The notes beneath the pieces were generated by a model. That model was not told where the DNA came from. It ran no database searches and saw only the letters and a program-made list of their open reading frames with translations. From positions 1,798,001-1,862,000 of the forward strand of contig NZ_CP063203.1 in NCBI RefSeq assembly GCF_019904255.1: a DNA stretch of 64,000 nucleotides. The letters are read 5' to 3'. The position numbers were made by a program, and so were the translations under genes. This DNA comes from Marixanthomonas sp. SCSIO 43207. GTDB lineage: Bacteria; Bacteroidota; Bacteroidia; Flavobacteriales; Flavobacteriaceae. Shown in pieces: positions 9,001 to 18,500 of the stretch (positions are counted from its first letter, which is position 1; each line of letters starts with the position of its first letter).

Positions 9001-10335
9001 TTATGAAACCGCAGCCAATTGCATTAATATAGTACAAAGTATTGCTGCTACTGTACCAATTGCGTACCCAAATACAGCCAATAATACTCCAACTGTTGCC
9101 AGCGAGGGATGAAATGCTGAAGCTACAATAGGTGCTGAGGCAGCACCTCCTACATTTGCTTGGCTACCTACTGCAAGGAAAAAATAGGGAGCTTTGATAA
9201 GCTTCGCAACGAGTATCAATAAACCAGCATGAATGGCCATCCAAACCAAGCCAATAAAAATAAGACCGAAATTATCAAAGATTAGCGTTAGGTCCATTTT
9301 CATTCCAATACTTGCTACAAGAATGTAAATAAAAACGCTACCAAACTTACTTGCCCCGGCCCCTTCATAGCTTTTAGCTTTTGTAAATGAAAGAAGTACA
9401 CCTATAATGGTCGTTATGGTAATCATCCAGAAAAATGAAGAACTTAAGAAGGTGAAAATATTGCGTGTGATTCCCTTTGGAAAACTATTTACAAAATCTT
9501 CAAAAAAAGTGCTTAAATATCCTGCTCCAAAATGAGCAAAACTTACCGTCCCAAAGGCAATGGCGGCTAGTATCATCAAATCTGTTAAAGTAGGATTGCG
9601 ATCTACGGTTTTTGCATAGTCTGAAACTTTTTGTTTTAAAGCTTCAATTGCAGAGGTGTCAGACTTTAACCACTTGTCAATTCGGGTTGATTTTCCTATT
9701 CCTATTAAAATTATAGCCATCCATATATTGGCAACAACAATATCTACAAACACCATCCCACCGTACAACTCTTGATTATAACCATAAATTTCAAGCATAG
9801 CCGTTTGATTAGCACCACCACCAATCCAGCTTCCGGCTAGGGTAGATAAACCTCTCCAAACAGCATCTGCTCCGGCTCCTCCCACAGTTTCTGGAGATAT
9901 AGTTCCTATCAATAATACAGCTAATGGACCGCCAATAACAATACCCACTGTACCTGTAAAAAACATTATTAATGCCTTAGGCCCAAGATTAAATACAGCT
10001 TTAATATCGATACTCAAAGTCATTAGTACTAAAGCGGCAGGTAATAAATACCTACTAGACATATAATACAAACTAGAACTACTTTCAACCGTTTCTCCCG
10101 TATCTGTTACAGTTGTCCATTCTGGAGCTATTACGCCAAAAGTGGTTAACAAAGCCGGTAAAAAATAGGCCATAAAGAGCGCGGGAACAATTTTATAGAA
10201 AGATTTCCAAAATCCCGTTTCTCTTGATGAAGTATAAAATATAAAACCTAAACATAGTATTAACACACCAAAAACAATGGTGTCATTTGTAAATAGGGGA
10301 GTGGTGTCAATAATTTTTTCGGCTGTATCTTGCAT
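9001..10335 (-). CDS. DUF819 family integral membrane protein
   Basis: 444 residues with about twelve hydrophobic segments, including FTNDTIVFGVLILCLGFIF near the start and Gly/Ala-rich stretches such as GSWIGGGANQTAMLE (about 165-180) and VGSQANVGGAASAPIVASA (about 390-410). These two related Gly-rich motifs with polar Gln/Asn, one in each half, look like the inverted-repeat substrate sites of a secondary carrier. DUF819 (YjcL-like) proteins have no established substrate. The start at 10335 is the only good ATG before the first segment. The stop of the upstream RHH gene is 51 bases away, so it could be part of that operon. Confidence 0.85.
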   Translation of the reverse strand: MQDTAEKIIDTTPLFTNDTIVFGVLILCLGFIFYTSSRETGFWKSFYKIVPALFMAYFLPALLTTFGVIAPEWTTVTDTGETVESSSSLYYMSSRYLLPAALVLMTLSIDIKAVFNLGPKALIMFFTGTVGIVIGGPLAVLLIGTISPETVGGAGADAVWRGLSTLAGSWIGGGANQTAMLEIYGYNQELYGGMVFVDIVVANIWMAIILIGIGKSTRIDKWLKSDTSAIEALKQKVSDYAKTVDRNPTLTDLMILAAIAFGTVSFAHFGAGYLSTFFEDFVNSFPKGITRNIFTFLSSSFFWMITITTIIGVLLSFTKAKSYEGAGASKFGSVFIYILVASIGMKMDLTLIFDNFGLIFIGLVWMAIHAGLLILVAKLIKAPYFFLAVGSQANVGGAASAPIVASAFHPSLATVGVLLAVFGYAIGTVAAILCTILMQLAAVS

Positions 10336-10386
10336 TGGGTATATAGTTTAGCTGCAAAATACAATTATTTGAATAAAAACCATATG

Positions 10387-10548
10387 TTAGTCTTTTTTCT
10401 TAGGAAGTCTATTTTCTTTTTTCAGCATTTCGTGAAGCATCCATTCAATCTGCCCATTGGTACTACGGAATTCATCTGAAGCCCATTTTTCAATAGCTTT
10501 CATCATATCTTCGTTTACACGTAAGGCAAAGGCTTTCTTTTTAGGCAT
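10387..10548 (-). CDS. Arc-type ribbon-helix-helix small protein
   Basis: 53 residues: an N-terminal MPKKKAFALRVNEDMM strand followed by two helices (KAIEKWASDEFRS and NGQIEWMLHEMLKKENR) and a basic tail KKKD. The alternating strand FALRVNE and helix-turn-helix spacing fit Arc/MetJ-type DNA-binding proteins, which act as dimers. It starts 3 bases after the stop of the alpha/beta hydrolase gene, so it is translated from the same messenger as that gene and the SPFH gene. It may regulate this operon, though many such short proteins bind other partners. The coding call rests on tight spacing, the RHH pattern and clean start and stop codons. Confidence 0.8.
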   Translation of the reverse strand: MPKKKAFALRVNEDMMKAIEKWASDEFRSTNGQIEWMLHEMLKKENRLPKKKD

Positions 10549-10551
10549 ACA

Positions 10552-11481
10552 TTAATTTTCTTCAATAAATTGAGTAATAGTGGTTATAAGTTCTTTAGAA
10601 ACTGGAAGATTATACTGATTGTATGATTTACTGTTTTCAAGGTCATTTCCTTCTATTTCTTTTAAAACGTGGTTCATTTTTGGAATAACCTTATACATCG
10701 CATCTGGTTTTACAGCTTGTAATTTCTCTGCTTCACTAACCTGAACTTGTAAATCTTTATCGCCATTAATTATTAAAACAGGAATAGATAGTTTATCAAG
10801 CTCTTCTTGAGGGTTGTATTGCATCCAATTATAAATAAAAGGTTGTATTTGAGGTCTAAAAATAGAAGCTAATCCAGGGCTGTAATTTTGCGCAACACCA
10901 TTGACACGAAGATCATCAAAAGATTTTCGGGCGTTTTCAACTAGCCCGGGAGCTTGTTTTGATAATTGGTCTACAATTACATCATCAATTTCTTGACCGG
11001 CACCGGCTATTGAAATAAAACCATCTGCTTTATCTTTGGCTGCAATCATTCCTACTAAAGATCCTTGACTATGACCGAGGATAAAAATTTTTTCAAAACG
11101 AGAGTCATTTTGAAAATAATCTGTCACTGCAATAGCATCATCAATAAAATCATCAAATTTTATTTTTTTTTCATCAATAGTACCAGACTTCATAATTTTT
11201 AAAATACGCTTATCATATCGGTATGTAGCTATTCCTTTATTGTATAATTCTTCTGCTAAAAACTTAAGCGAGTTGTTTTTCATCATATTTTGGTTGCCAT
11301 TTCTGTCTGTAGGACCAGACCCGGCTATTATGATGACTAGAGGTTTTTTTTCAGAAGTTTCAGGTAGTAATAATGTACCTTCAATCAAAGGTGTTACAGC
11401 AATTTCTTCTGAAATAAATGGGTTTTGTGCAATACTGTTTCCGAAGCACAAAAAGCAGAATGCTATAAGTAGATTTTTCAT
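10552..11481 (-). CDS. Secreted alpha/beta hydrolase
   Basis: 309 residues with a signal peptide (MKNLLIAFCFLCFGNSIAQ). The fold is shown by the oxyanion segment IIAGSGPTDRNGNQN (about 51-65), the nucleophile elbow GHSQG with Ser138, a likely acid at Asp241 or Asp243 in INGDKDLQV, and His271 in KMNHVLK. This resembles the periplasmic serine hydrolases often annotated as alpha/beta hydrolase or dienelactone hydrolase-like; the substrate is unknown, perhaps an ester or small peptide. It lies 11 bases after the SPFH gene and 3 before the RHH gene. Confidence 0.88.
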   Translation of the reverse strand: MKNLLIAFCFLCFGNSIAQNPFISEEIAVTPLIEGTLLLPETSEKKPLVIIIAGSGPTDRNGNQNMMKNNSLKFLAEELYNKGIATYRYDKRILKIMKSGTIDEKKIKFDDFIDDAIAVTDYFQNDSRFEKIFILGHSQGSLVGMIAAKDKADGFISIAGAGQEIDDVIVDQLSKQAPGLVENARKSFDDLRVNGVAQNYSPGLASIFRPQIQPFIYNWMQYNPQEELDKLSIPVLIINGDKDLQVQVSEAEKLQAVKPDAMYKVIPKMNHVLKEIEGNDLENSKSYNQYNLPVSKELITTITQFIEEN

Positions 11482-11492
11482 AATGATATTGT

Positions 11493-12353
11493 TTACATAT
11501 TTAAAGTACCTGTATTTACAACAGGTGAGGCATCTTTGTCACCACATAAAATTACCATTAAATTGCTTACCATAGCAGCTTTTCGTTCTTCATCAAGATC
11601 AACTACTTGTTTTTTACTAAGTTCTTCTAGAGCCATTTCAACCATACTAACAGCGCCTTCTACAATTTTATGTCTTGCGGCAACGATAGCTGTAGCTTGT
11701 TGTCTTTTAAGCATGGCGCTTGCAATTTCATTTGCATAGGCTAAATACCCAATACGAGATTCTAGAACTTCAATTCCAGCGATAGTTAATCGTTCATCAA
11801 GTCCTTTAACCAAAGCTTCATTTACTTCTTCCATACTGGAGCGAAGAGTGATATCTGCATCCATTCCTTCATCTGCAAAATTATCATAGGGATATTTACT
11901 GGCTAATTCTCTAACAGCGGCATCGGTTTGAATACGAACAAAATTTTCATAATTATCTACATCAAATGCGGCTTTATGTGTGTCACGTACACGCCAAACC
12001 AATATGGTGCTTATAATAACGGGATTGCCTAACTTGTCATTTACCTTAAGACGTTCACTATCAAAATTACGAGCTCTAAGTGATATTTTCTTCTTTGCAT
12101 ACAATGGGTTTACCCAAAAGAGACCGTTTTTTTTAATAGTTCCTATGTATTTACCAAATAGCAAAAGCACCCGAGAACCATTAGGATTTACCAATACAAA
12201 CCCAGGTAGGCATATAAACGCTAAAAAGAATAAACCGATAAACCAAGGATTTTTTGTCATTAAAATGCCAAGAACCCCTATGATAATTATAATAAAAAAT
12301 ATAAATAGCATTAAATAGCCATTAGCCGGAACAATAGTTTTTTCATTTGACAT
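11493..12353 (-). CDS. SPFH/Band 7 domain membrane protein (stomatin/prohibitin-like)
   Basis: 286 residues. Two close hydrophobic stretches (about 14-32 and 36-55) are followed by the SPFH domain (PNGSRVLLLFGKYIGTI through VRIQTDAAVRELASKYPYD) and a helical region containing GIEVLESRIGYLAYANEIASAMLKRQQ (split). SPFH proteins oligomerise on the membrane and hold proteases or lipids in microdomains. Unlike many bacterial members there is no NfeD partner next to it; instead a secreted hydrolase and a ribbon-helix-helix protein follow within the same operon. A very good promoter lies at 12392-12422. Confidence 0.9.
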   Translation of the reverse strand: MSNEKTIVPANGYLMLFIFFIIIIIGVLGILMTKNPWFIGLFFLAFICLPGFVLVNPNGSRVLLLFGKYIGTIKKNGLFWVNPLYAKKKISLRARNFDSERLKVNDKLGNPVIISTILVWRVRDTHKAAFDVDNYENFVRIQTDAAVRELASKYPYDNFADEGMDADITLRSSMEEVNEALVKGLDERLTIAGIEVLESRIGYLAYANEIASAMLKRQQATAIVAARHKIVEGAVSMVEMALEELSKKQVVDLDEERKAAMVSNLMVILCGDKDASPVVNTGTLNM

Positions 12354-12391
12354 AGTTTGAAAATTTAATTTGATATTAAAATGATATTAAT

Positions 12392-12422
12392 CAAATATAA
12401 TTTACTTTTCCATATTTTGCAA
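12392..12422 (-). promoter_or_regulatory. Bacteroidota-type promoter of the SPFH operon
   Basis: On the minus strand TTG (12422-12420) is followed after 20 bases by TATATTTG (12399-12392), an exact fit to the TTG-N19/20-TAnnTTTG form. Transcription would start about 30 bases before the SPFH start codon. Confidence 0.75.
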
Positions 12423-12455
12423 GTTTTTATAACAGTAACTTAATTTTAGGAATAG

Positions 12456-12463
12456 TATCTTTG
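12456..12463 (+). promoter_or_regulatory. Probable -7 element for the S1/P1 nuclease gene
   Basis: TATCTTTG matches TAnnTTTG, 37 bases before the start codon. No TTG lies at the usual upstream distance, so it is a weaker candidate than the divergent promoter. Confidence 0.5.
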
Positions 12464-12500
12464 CTTACAATTTCTTCTGAATAAGCAATAATATCGTATT

Positions 12501-13280
12501 ATGAGACAACCTATTATATTATCTTTTTTAGTTTTCTTAATCACTATGACCTCAATCGCAGCAGATGATTGGGGAAGAAATGGCCATAGAGCAACCGGTG
12601 CAATCGCCGAAAAATACTTAACAAAAAAAGCAAAACGCAACATAGCAAATTTACTTAATGGACAATCACTCGCAATGGTCTCAACCTATGCAGATGAAAT
12701 AAAAAGTGACAACAAATACCGTAAGTATGGTCCTTGGCATTATGTAAACTTTCCTTTTGATGGGACATATGAAACACACCCCAAAAATGAAAAAGGTGAT
12801 ATTATCGTTGCAATAAATACGTGTATAGAAAAACTTAAAGATGAATCTGTTTCAGAAGAAGAAAAAATCTTTCATTTAAAACTTTTAGTACACTTTATTG
12901 GTGATTTACATCAACCTTTACATATTGGACTTGCAGAAGATAAAGGAGGTAATGATTTTCAGGTAAGATGGTTTAATGAGGGCACTAATTTACATACGGT
13001 TTGGGATACCAAAATGATTGAAGAGTATGAAATGTCTTATTCTGAATTAGCCTTAAACGCAGAAGAATTATCAAACTCACAATTAAATACCATACAAAGT
13101 GGTACTGTGATTGACTGGATGTATGAAAGCCGTGCTCTTTGTAAAGATATTTACAGCCAAACAGAAAAAGGAGATAAACTATGGTACCCATATATGTATG
13201 AATATATGGATGTTTTGAGAGGACAACTACAAAAAGGAGGAATACGCTTGGCCAAAGTCCTTAACGAGATATTTGGCTAA
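12501..13280 (+). CDS. Secreted S1/P1-type nuclease
   Basis: 259 residues with a signal peptide ending near SIAADD. The mature start DWGRNGHRATGAIAEKYL carries the Trp and His that bind zinc in this family; more ligands are in TYADEIKSD, WHYVNFPFD, HFIGDLHQPLHIG and GGNDFQVRWF (His-Asp pairs typical of a trinuclear zinc site). These enzymes cut single-stranded DNA and RNA and remove 3' phosphates, probably to scavenge phosphate and nucleosides outside the cytoplasm. It is transcribed alone and converges on the TIGR03643 gene with only 7 bases between stops. Confidence 0.93.
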   Translation: MRQPIILSFLVFLITMTSIAADDWGRNGHRATGAIAEKYLTKKAKRNIANLLNGQSLAMVSTYADEIKSDNKYRKYGPWHYVNFPFDGTYETHPKNEKGDIIVAINTCIEKLKDESVSEEEKIFHLKLLVHFIGDLHQPLHIGLAEDKGGNDFQVRWFNEGTNLHTVWDTKMIEEYEMSYSELALNAEELSNSQLNTIQSGTVIDWMYESRALCKDIYSQTEKGDKLWYPYMYEYMDVLRGQLQKGGIRLAKVLNEIFG

Positions 13281-13287
13281 TCATACA

Positions 13288-13575
13288 TTACCGCTTTGAA
13301 ATTTTATTATGTGTAATATGCTTTTGTCGGCTGCTTTTAAACCTGTCAAAATCTGTTTCTCTTAGTTTTGCATGTTTAGTTTTTCTGCCCTGTACACGCT
13401 CGCGCCATAACCTAAAACTAGACGGTTTTAATTGGCGCCGCATAATTTCAATCGTTTCCTGTTCGCTAATGTCAAACTGAAATGTAATAGCATCAAAAGG
13501 AGTGCGGTCTTCCCAAGCCATTTCGATAATTCGATCAAGCTCTCTGTCTGTAAACTTTTCTTCTTCTTTTTTCAT
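13288..13575 (-). CDS. TIGR03643 (DUF2805) family protein
   Basis: 95 residues. The N-terminal two thirds fit the TIGR03643 family: DRELDRIIEMAWEDRTPFDA, then QFDISEQETIEIMRRQLKPSSF and RLWRERVQGRKTKH (split). The helical pattern with a conserved Trp-Glu-Asp-Arg resembles a helix-turn-helix fold and the basic tail suggests nucleic-acid binding, but the family has no proven role. It lies 21 bases after alkB and may be co-transcribed with it. Confidence 0.85.
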   Translation of the reverse strand: MKKEEEKFTDRELDRIIEMAWEDRTPFDAITFQFDISEQETIEIMRRQLKPSSFRLWRERVQGRKTKHAKLRETDFDRFKSSRQKHITHNKISKR

Positions 13576-13596
13576 AAACTGAAAAATACAATTTAA

Positions 13597-14214
13597 TTAC
13601 TTAATTGTTCTAAAGGTTAAGTTAATTCGAGGGTTTACAGTTTTCTTCGTTTTCGGAATTTGGTGCTTCCACTTCTCTTGTGTAGCTCCTTTCATTATCA
13701 AAAGACTGCCGTGTTGTAGCATGATTGACTTTTTTAAACCTTTGTTTTCTTTATGCTTTAAATGAAAGATACGCTCTGCACCAAAACTTACTGAAGCTAT
13801 CATTGGATTTTTACCTAATTCCTTTTCATTGTCGCTATGCCAACCATTGCTGTCATTTCCGTCGCGGTATAAATTAAGAAGAACCGTGGTAAATGCCTCT
13901 TTTGAAACTGTTTCAACCATACTTTTAATCTCTTTTAAAACTGAAGTAAAAGGCAAGGCTTGCATAGTAATGCCAGAGTAGGTGTATGACTTTCCTTTCT
14001 CGCCGTACAAAGCAGTAAGGCGTGGTTGCTGGTAAACCTTTCCAAAAACTTTTATATCATCTTGTTGCCAAGGCGTGTTATTTATTAATAATTTGTAAAA
14101 CTGATTGGCCTTTTTATCTGAAATAAAATTTGGATAATATACTACAGAAGCGTCCGGCAGCTCAAAATGAATAGAATCATTATTTTTTCTGAAGTAAATA
14201 AACTCATCATACAT
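13597..14214 (-). CDS. alkB: AlkB-type 2-oxoglutarate/Fe(II) dioxygenase
   Basis: 205 residues. The iron ligands are His126 and Asp128 (WHSDNEKELG) and His184 (KWKHQIPK); Arg196 in NPRINLTFR binds 2-oxoglutarate. The nucleotide-recognition lid contains PRLTALYGEKGKSYTYS (about 64-80). The size matches the short human ALKBH2-like bacterial form. It removes methyl groups from N1-methyladenine and N3-methylcytosine in DNA, and perhaps RNA. Its start overlaps the DoxX stop by 8 bases. The symbol is for the family; it is not a strict orthologue of the E. coli enzyme. Confidence 0.9.
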   Translation of the reverse strand: MYDEFIYFRKNNDSIHFELPDASVVYYPNFISDKKANQFYKLLINNTPWQQDDIKVFGKVYQQPRLTALYGEKGKSYTYSGITMQALPFTSVLKEIKSMVETVSKEAFTTVLLNLYRDGNDSNGWHSDNEKELGKNPMIASVSFGAERIFHLKHKENKGLKKSIMLQHGSLLIMKGATQEKWKHQIPKTKKTVNPRINLTFRTIK

Positions 14215-14560
14215 ATTGGTAAGCCCAATAGATTAAAGCAAATTGAAGAGGAATACGCAGAATCAATACCCATTTGGGTAGTTTCATCGCGGCTTTTTCA
14301 TCTTGCAGCATATGAATGTGGACGGTAAAAAACACAATTAGCATAGCAATGATACCCCAGGCAGCAATACTTTGAGTGTCTTTATTTAAGAGCATAAATC
14401 CAAGTAACATTTCAGCAATGCCACTTAACAAAACCATTGTAGCGTGTGCAGGAATGTAAGGAGGCATAATGCGCTCATACATTTTTGGTTTTCTGAAATG
14501 ATTTACACCTGCCAAAATTAATAGAACACCCAATAGGTATTGATGCCAAGGTAATATCAT
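14207..14560 (-). CDS. DoxX-like family membrane protein
   Basis: 117 residues with four hydrophobic helices (about 5-17, 40-58, 68-84 and 97-115). The first ends with GVNHFRKPKMYERIMPPYIPAH (split at residue 20), which is typical of the short DoxX-like proteins. No redox cofactor motif is visible, and the biochemical role of these small proteins is unclear. It lies 6 bases after the lipoprotein gene and overlaps alkB, so all three are probably on one transcript. Confidence 0.85.
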   Translation of the reverse strand: MILPWHQYLLGVLLILAGVNHFRKPKMYERIMPPYIPAHATMVLLSGIAEMLLGFMLLNKDTQSIAAWGIIAMLIVFFTVHIHMLQDEKAAMKLPKWVLILRIPLQFALIYWAYQYV

Positions 14561-14566
14561 GGTTAT

Positions 14567-15400
14567 TTATTTTGTTGTTGGTAGTTTTACTTCTGAAGCG
14601 TTTTCTGGAACGGTATAATCTACCGATTCAACAAATTTTATATTGGTCAATTTTGCTTCTCCTAATGGTTCGCCAAACAATCCTTTTTCTTCACTCCAAT
14701 TATAAAACTTCCATTTATCTGAAATGGCTACACCATCTATTACTTGGTAATTTTCATACAAAATTGCGTGAGGGTTCTCTTCAGCTTTATCTAGACTTTT
14801 TCCAAAAGTTACAATGTAAGAGGCATAGTTTAATAAATTTGTCTCATTATCTGCATAAACTTGATACCAATCGTCTGAGGTGTCACCTACATCATTCTTA
14901 AAAGAAAGTTTTGCTCTAGAATATGATTTGTTTTTTTCTGAAATTTGCTCAACATCTCCCCAAACGGTTCCTGGGTCTGTGAGTTTAAAGGGCAAAGCAA
15001 AAAAGTATGGCCAGGTAAGAATATCAAATCTAGCAGATTTCATATTTGAATTCTCAGGACTCATATATACATCCTTTCCATCATAAATAATGGTTGTGCT
15101 GTCCTTTGTAATATACTTTACCTTAGAAGAATTGGTTCGCATGATAAATGTTCCGGCTAATCGCTCTTCTCCATTAAAGTTGAGAGAAATGTCAAAAGAA
15201 ACATTATTATTATTTAAAAAAGCTTCTTTATTGTGAGTACTCTCAATAGTGTTGGCAAATGCTGTAGAAAGAGACGGTGCTCCATCTCCAATACCGTTAT
15301 TTTGCTCCGTTGGAATTTTTTCTTCTTGATTCTTTTTTTGATTGGTATTACAACTTGCTAGAAGTAATACTACGCCTAATAATAGATATAATTTTTTCAT
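14567..15400 (-). CDS. Secreted lipoprotein, LolA-like/DUF6503-like
   Basis: 277 residues from the ATG at 15400. An ATG 39 bases further upstream would add MDYKLRLVLYFYG, which breaks the signal, so the later start is chosen: MKKLYLLLGVVLLLASC is a clear lipobox. The body reads as repeated beta-strands (SFDISLNFNGEERLAGTFIMRT, SKVKYITKDSTTIIYDGKDV, KDVYMSPENS, LLNYASYIVTF), as in LolA/DUF6503-type proteins that bind lipids in a half-barrel. Assignment to DUF6503 is from memory and uncertain. It is the first gene of a probable lipoprotein-DoxX-alkB-TIGR03643 operon. Confidence 0.78.
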   Translation of the reverse strand: MKKLYLLLGVVLLLASCNTNQKKNQEEKIPTEQNNGIGDGAPSLSTAFANTIESTHNKEAFLNNNNVSFDISLNFNGEERLAGTFIMRTNSSKVKYITKDSTTIIYDGKDVYMSPENSNMKSARFDILTWPYFFALPFKLTDPGTVWGDVEQISEKNKSYSRAKLSFKNDVGDTSDDWYQVYADNETNLLNYASYIVTFGKSLDKAEENPHAILYENYQVIDGVAISDKWKFYNWSEEKGLFGEPLGEAKLTNIKFVESVDYTVPENASEVKLPTTK

Positions 15401-15468
15401 GCCATAAAAGTATAAAACCAATCTTAACTTATAATCCACTTTATATTTATTTTATAATTTGAAAAATG

Positions 15469-15500
15469 AAAACCCCTTCTCAATATTGAGAAGGGGTTTT
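15469..15500 (-). terminator. Terminator after the 1227-residue secreted protein
   Basis: A near-perfect 15-bp stem (AAAACCCCTTCTCAA with TTGAGAAGGGGTTTT) lies 26 bases beyond the stop. On the minus strand it is followed by CATTTTTC. It lies upstream of the lipoprotein gene and isolates it. Confidence 0.85.
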
Positions 15501-15525
15501 ACTTTGGTTGGTTATTATGGAATTA

Positions 15526-18500
15526 TTATTCCTTAATCAATCGTTTTGTAACGCTTGATTTATCACTAACAATTTGTACCATATATACGCCAGTTGCCAA
15601 TGCAGATACATCAATCACCTGCTCTCCTTGCATATTGCGAAGGTCGTGTTGGCTAATCAACTTACCGTTAACATCATAAATAACAGCATTTTGTAATGCG
15701 ATATTTGATTTGTTTGAAATAGTAACTTGACTAGATGCTGGGTTAGGATACATAGCTACTGCAGAGCTAAGTTGAGAATCATCAACACCTAATACGCTTT
15801 CAACTGTTAATTGGAAGGTACACGTACCAACGTTTCCGTACTCATCTTCAGCAGTTAAAGTAACTGTGTACTCACCATCTGCAATTAATTCACCTGGAGC
15901 TGGATCTTGAGACGTGATAGTCACAGGATCTGTACAGTTATCTACTGCAAAACCTTCTCCTAGTGCAAAATAATCTGGCACTTCGTAGAATAAGTTGCCT
16001 TCGCCCGGATCAACTGTTTGGTCTTCAGGACATGTTACTTCAGGTGCAATAGTATCAATTACATTGATTTCAGCAGTACAAGAAGCAATGTTTCCACTTG
16101 CATCACTAGCAAATACAGTTATCGTCATTGGTGTACCTATGTCTGCACAACTTACTTCAGTAATATCTGAAGCTACTGTTGTGATTCCACAAGCTTCAGT
16201 AACATTATTTATAATGTCATAAGGGTCAATAGTTGCTGTTCCGTCAGGTCCTAATTCAATAAAGATATCAGGATTAGGATTAGCATATGAATAGGTTATT
16301 CCCCAACTATTAAGTGTACCTGTGTCGCCGCCTGCATTATCAGATACAGTTAAGGTCCAATCTCCCATAGAGCTCTCTCCATCAAAAACAGAAAGCGGGT
16401 TGTTAGGTGTAAATGAACCACCAATAGCAGGAAGATCTTCACACTCGTCTTCTACAGCTTCTGTAGCTTCGTCATCTAGTGTAGCCATTATATCATCTCC
16501 GCTACATCCAAAACCTGAACCATCAAAACCTGGTCTGTCAACAATAACTGCTGAGGTCCCTGCTGGAGAAGTAAGAGTAACAATAACATCTCCTACCCAA
16601 GTATGAGAAATGTCAAGGTCTACATTTAAGTCATCAATAGTGATGTCTTCGGTAACAGTAAGTGTTGTAGAAACTCCTGTTGAGCTATCATCAGGAATTG
16701 CGACACCTGGGCTCACATTTACATTTTCTGAAAGTGTTGGTTCGGGACCACAAGTGATTATAGGTGCTGTAACGTCAATCACATTAACGGTAGCGATACA
16801 TGAAGAGAAGTTTCCGCTGTCATCTGTAACAAATACTTCTATTTCGCTTTCACCTAGGTTTGAGCAATCAAAACTTACATCTGTGTCAATTTGAGGGCCT
16901 ACATCATATATGATATTTCCATTGAAAACACGAGGATCAAACGTTGAACTTCCGAACGGATATGATTTACCGGCTCCTTCAAGAAATTCGATATTAGCAT
17001 CTGATGCAAACACATTTCCTGTAGTGCCCCCGTCGGTATAATTCATTCCTCCTGCAGTTGTAGTAACATAGAATGCTCCTGTTTCTCCAGCTGCAATTGC
17101 TTGTCCTAAGCTTAAATTTAACGCTGTTGGTAGGCCGTCTCCTGCTGAGGTAACGGTAGCTGTACCTAATAAAGTCCAAGCACTTGGGTCTTCTTCAAAC
17201 CCTTCCCAAGTACCAGATTTATAATAAACTTCAATATCATCAGATACACCTGTATCTAGGTTTACATCAAAAGAGTTAATGGTTACATCATTGATTGCTA
17301 CTATGTCAAACATAGCGCCATCAAGACCATTTCCTCCTGCAAAAGTAGTTTCTAATGTTTCGGTAGTTGATCCGCCGCCAGTGGCTGGTCCTCCAACTGT
17401 TACTGTGTATCCACATGATTCAGTCACAGATTGAATAAGATCAGAAGCAGGGATTGTTGCGTTTCCATCAGCGTCTAATGTTACTTCAAGAGGTTGAGTT
17501 GAAGCAAGTTCATAGTTGAAAACAAAGTTGTCAACTCCTGCTCCCCATGCAAAACCTCCGTTATCATCATAGGTAAAACGCACTTGGAAATCTGAGTTTG
17601 CAAATGACATTACATCGGTTAAACCGAACGTAGTAGGAGGTGTGTCTTCTGTTATAAATAATAGCTCTTGCCAAGCCGCACCGTCCCATACTTCAACAAT
17701 TAAATCACCGGCACCTACAAAGTCTTGCAGTGAATAATCAAAGTTAAGTTCTGCTGAGACTGCTCCAGAAATATCATAAACAGGAGATAGTAATCTTACG
17801 AGGTTTACTTGTCCACTTCCAGCAGCATCGTCATCAAAAATAGCAGCGTTGGTTGGGAAATCATCTGCAGATCCTGGCATGTCTCCAGATCCAAATGCCC
17901 AATCGTCAGCTCCAGACTCAACAACAGTTGTCCATCCGGCTGGGATGGTTGCTGCTTCAAATTCTTCAAGAATATTAAATACTGCAGGTTCACCTACACA
18001 CGTAATATCTGGTGCAGTGTTGTCTTCAACTGTTACTGTAGCAGTACATGTATCAATATTTCCTTCATCATCAGTTACAGTTAATGTAACTGTATTATCA
18101 CCTACGTTAGCACACGTAAATGTATCCATATCTAAAGAGTAATCTACAATTCCGCAGTTATCTGAAGAACCGTTGTCAATATCTGCTGGTGTAATAGATA
18201 CTGAAGAACCACCCATTAAGTCAAGCGTAATGTTTTGACAAAGCGCCTCAGGTGCTTCCATATCGGTTACTGTTACAATAAATTGACAAGTTGCTATAGA
18301 TCCTTCATCATCGGTAGCGGTAAATTCTATAGTTGTATCACCGGTAGGAAATTGACTTCCACTTGTAGGACCGGCTGTTTGTGTAATGGTAACAGTTCCG
18401 CCGTCAGGATCAAGACCAATAGCATCTGTAAAGTTAACTATAGCACCACATTCTCCCGGATCTGTATCTGCCATAATATCATTAGGACAGGCAATTATTG

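Noticed and set aside
13288-13575. A toxin-antitoxin component
   Set aside because: The residues match the TIGR03643 family and no partner gene of toxin type is adjacent.
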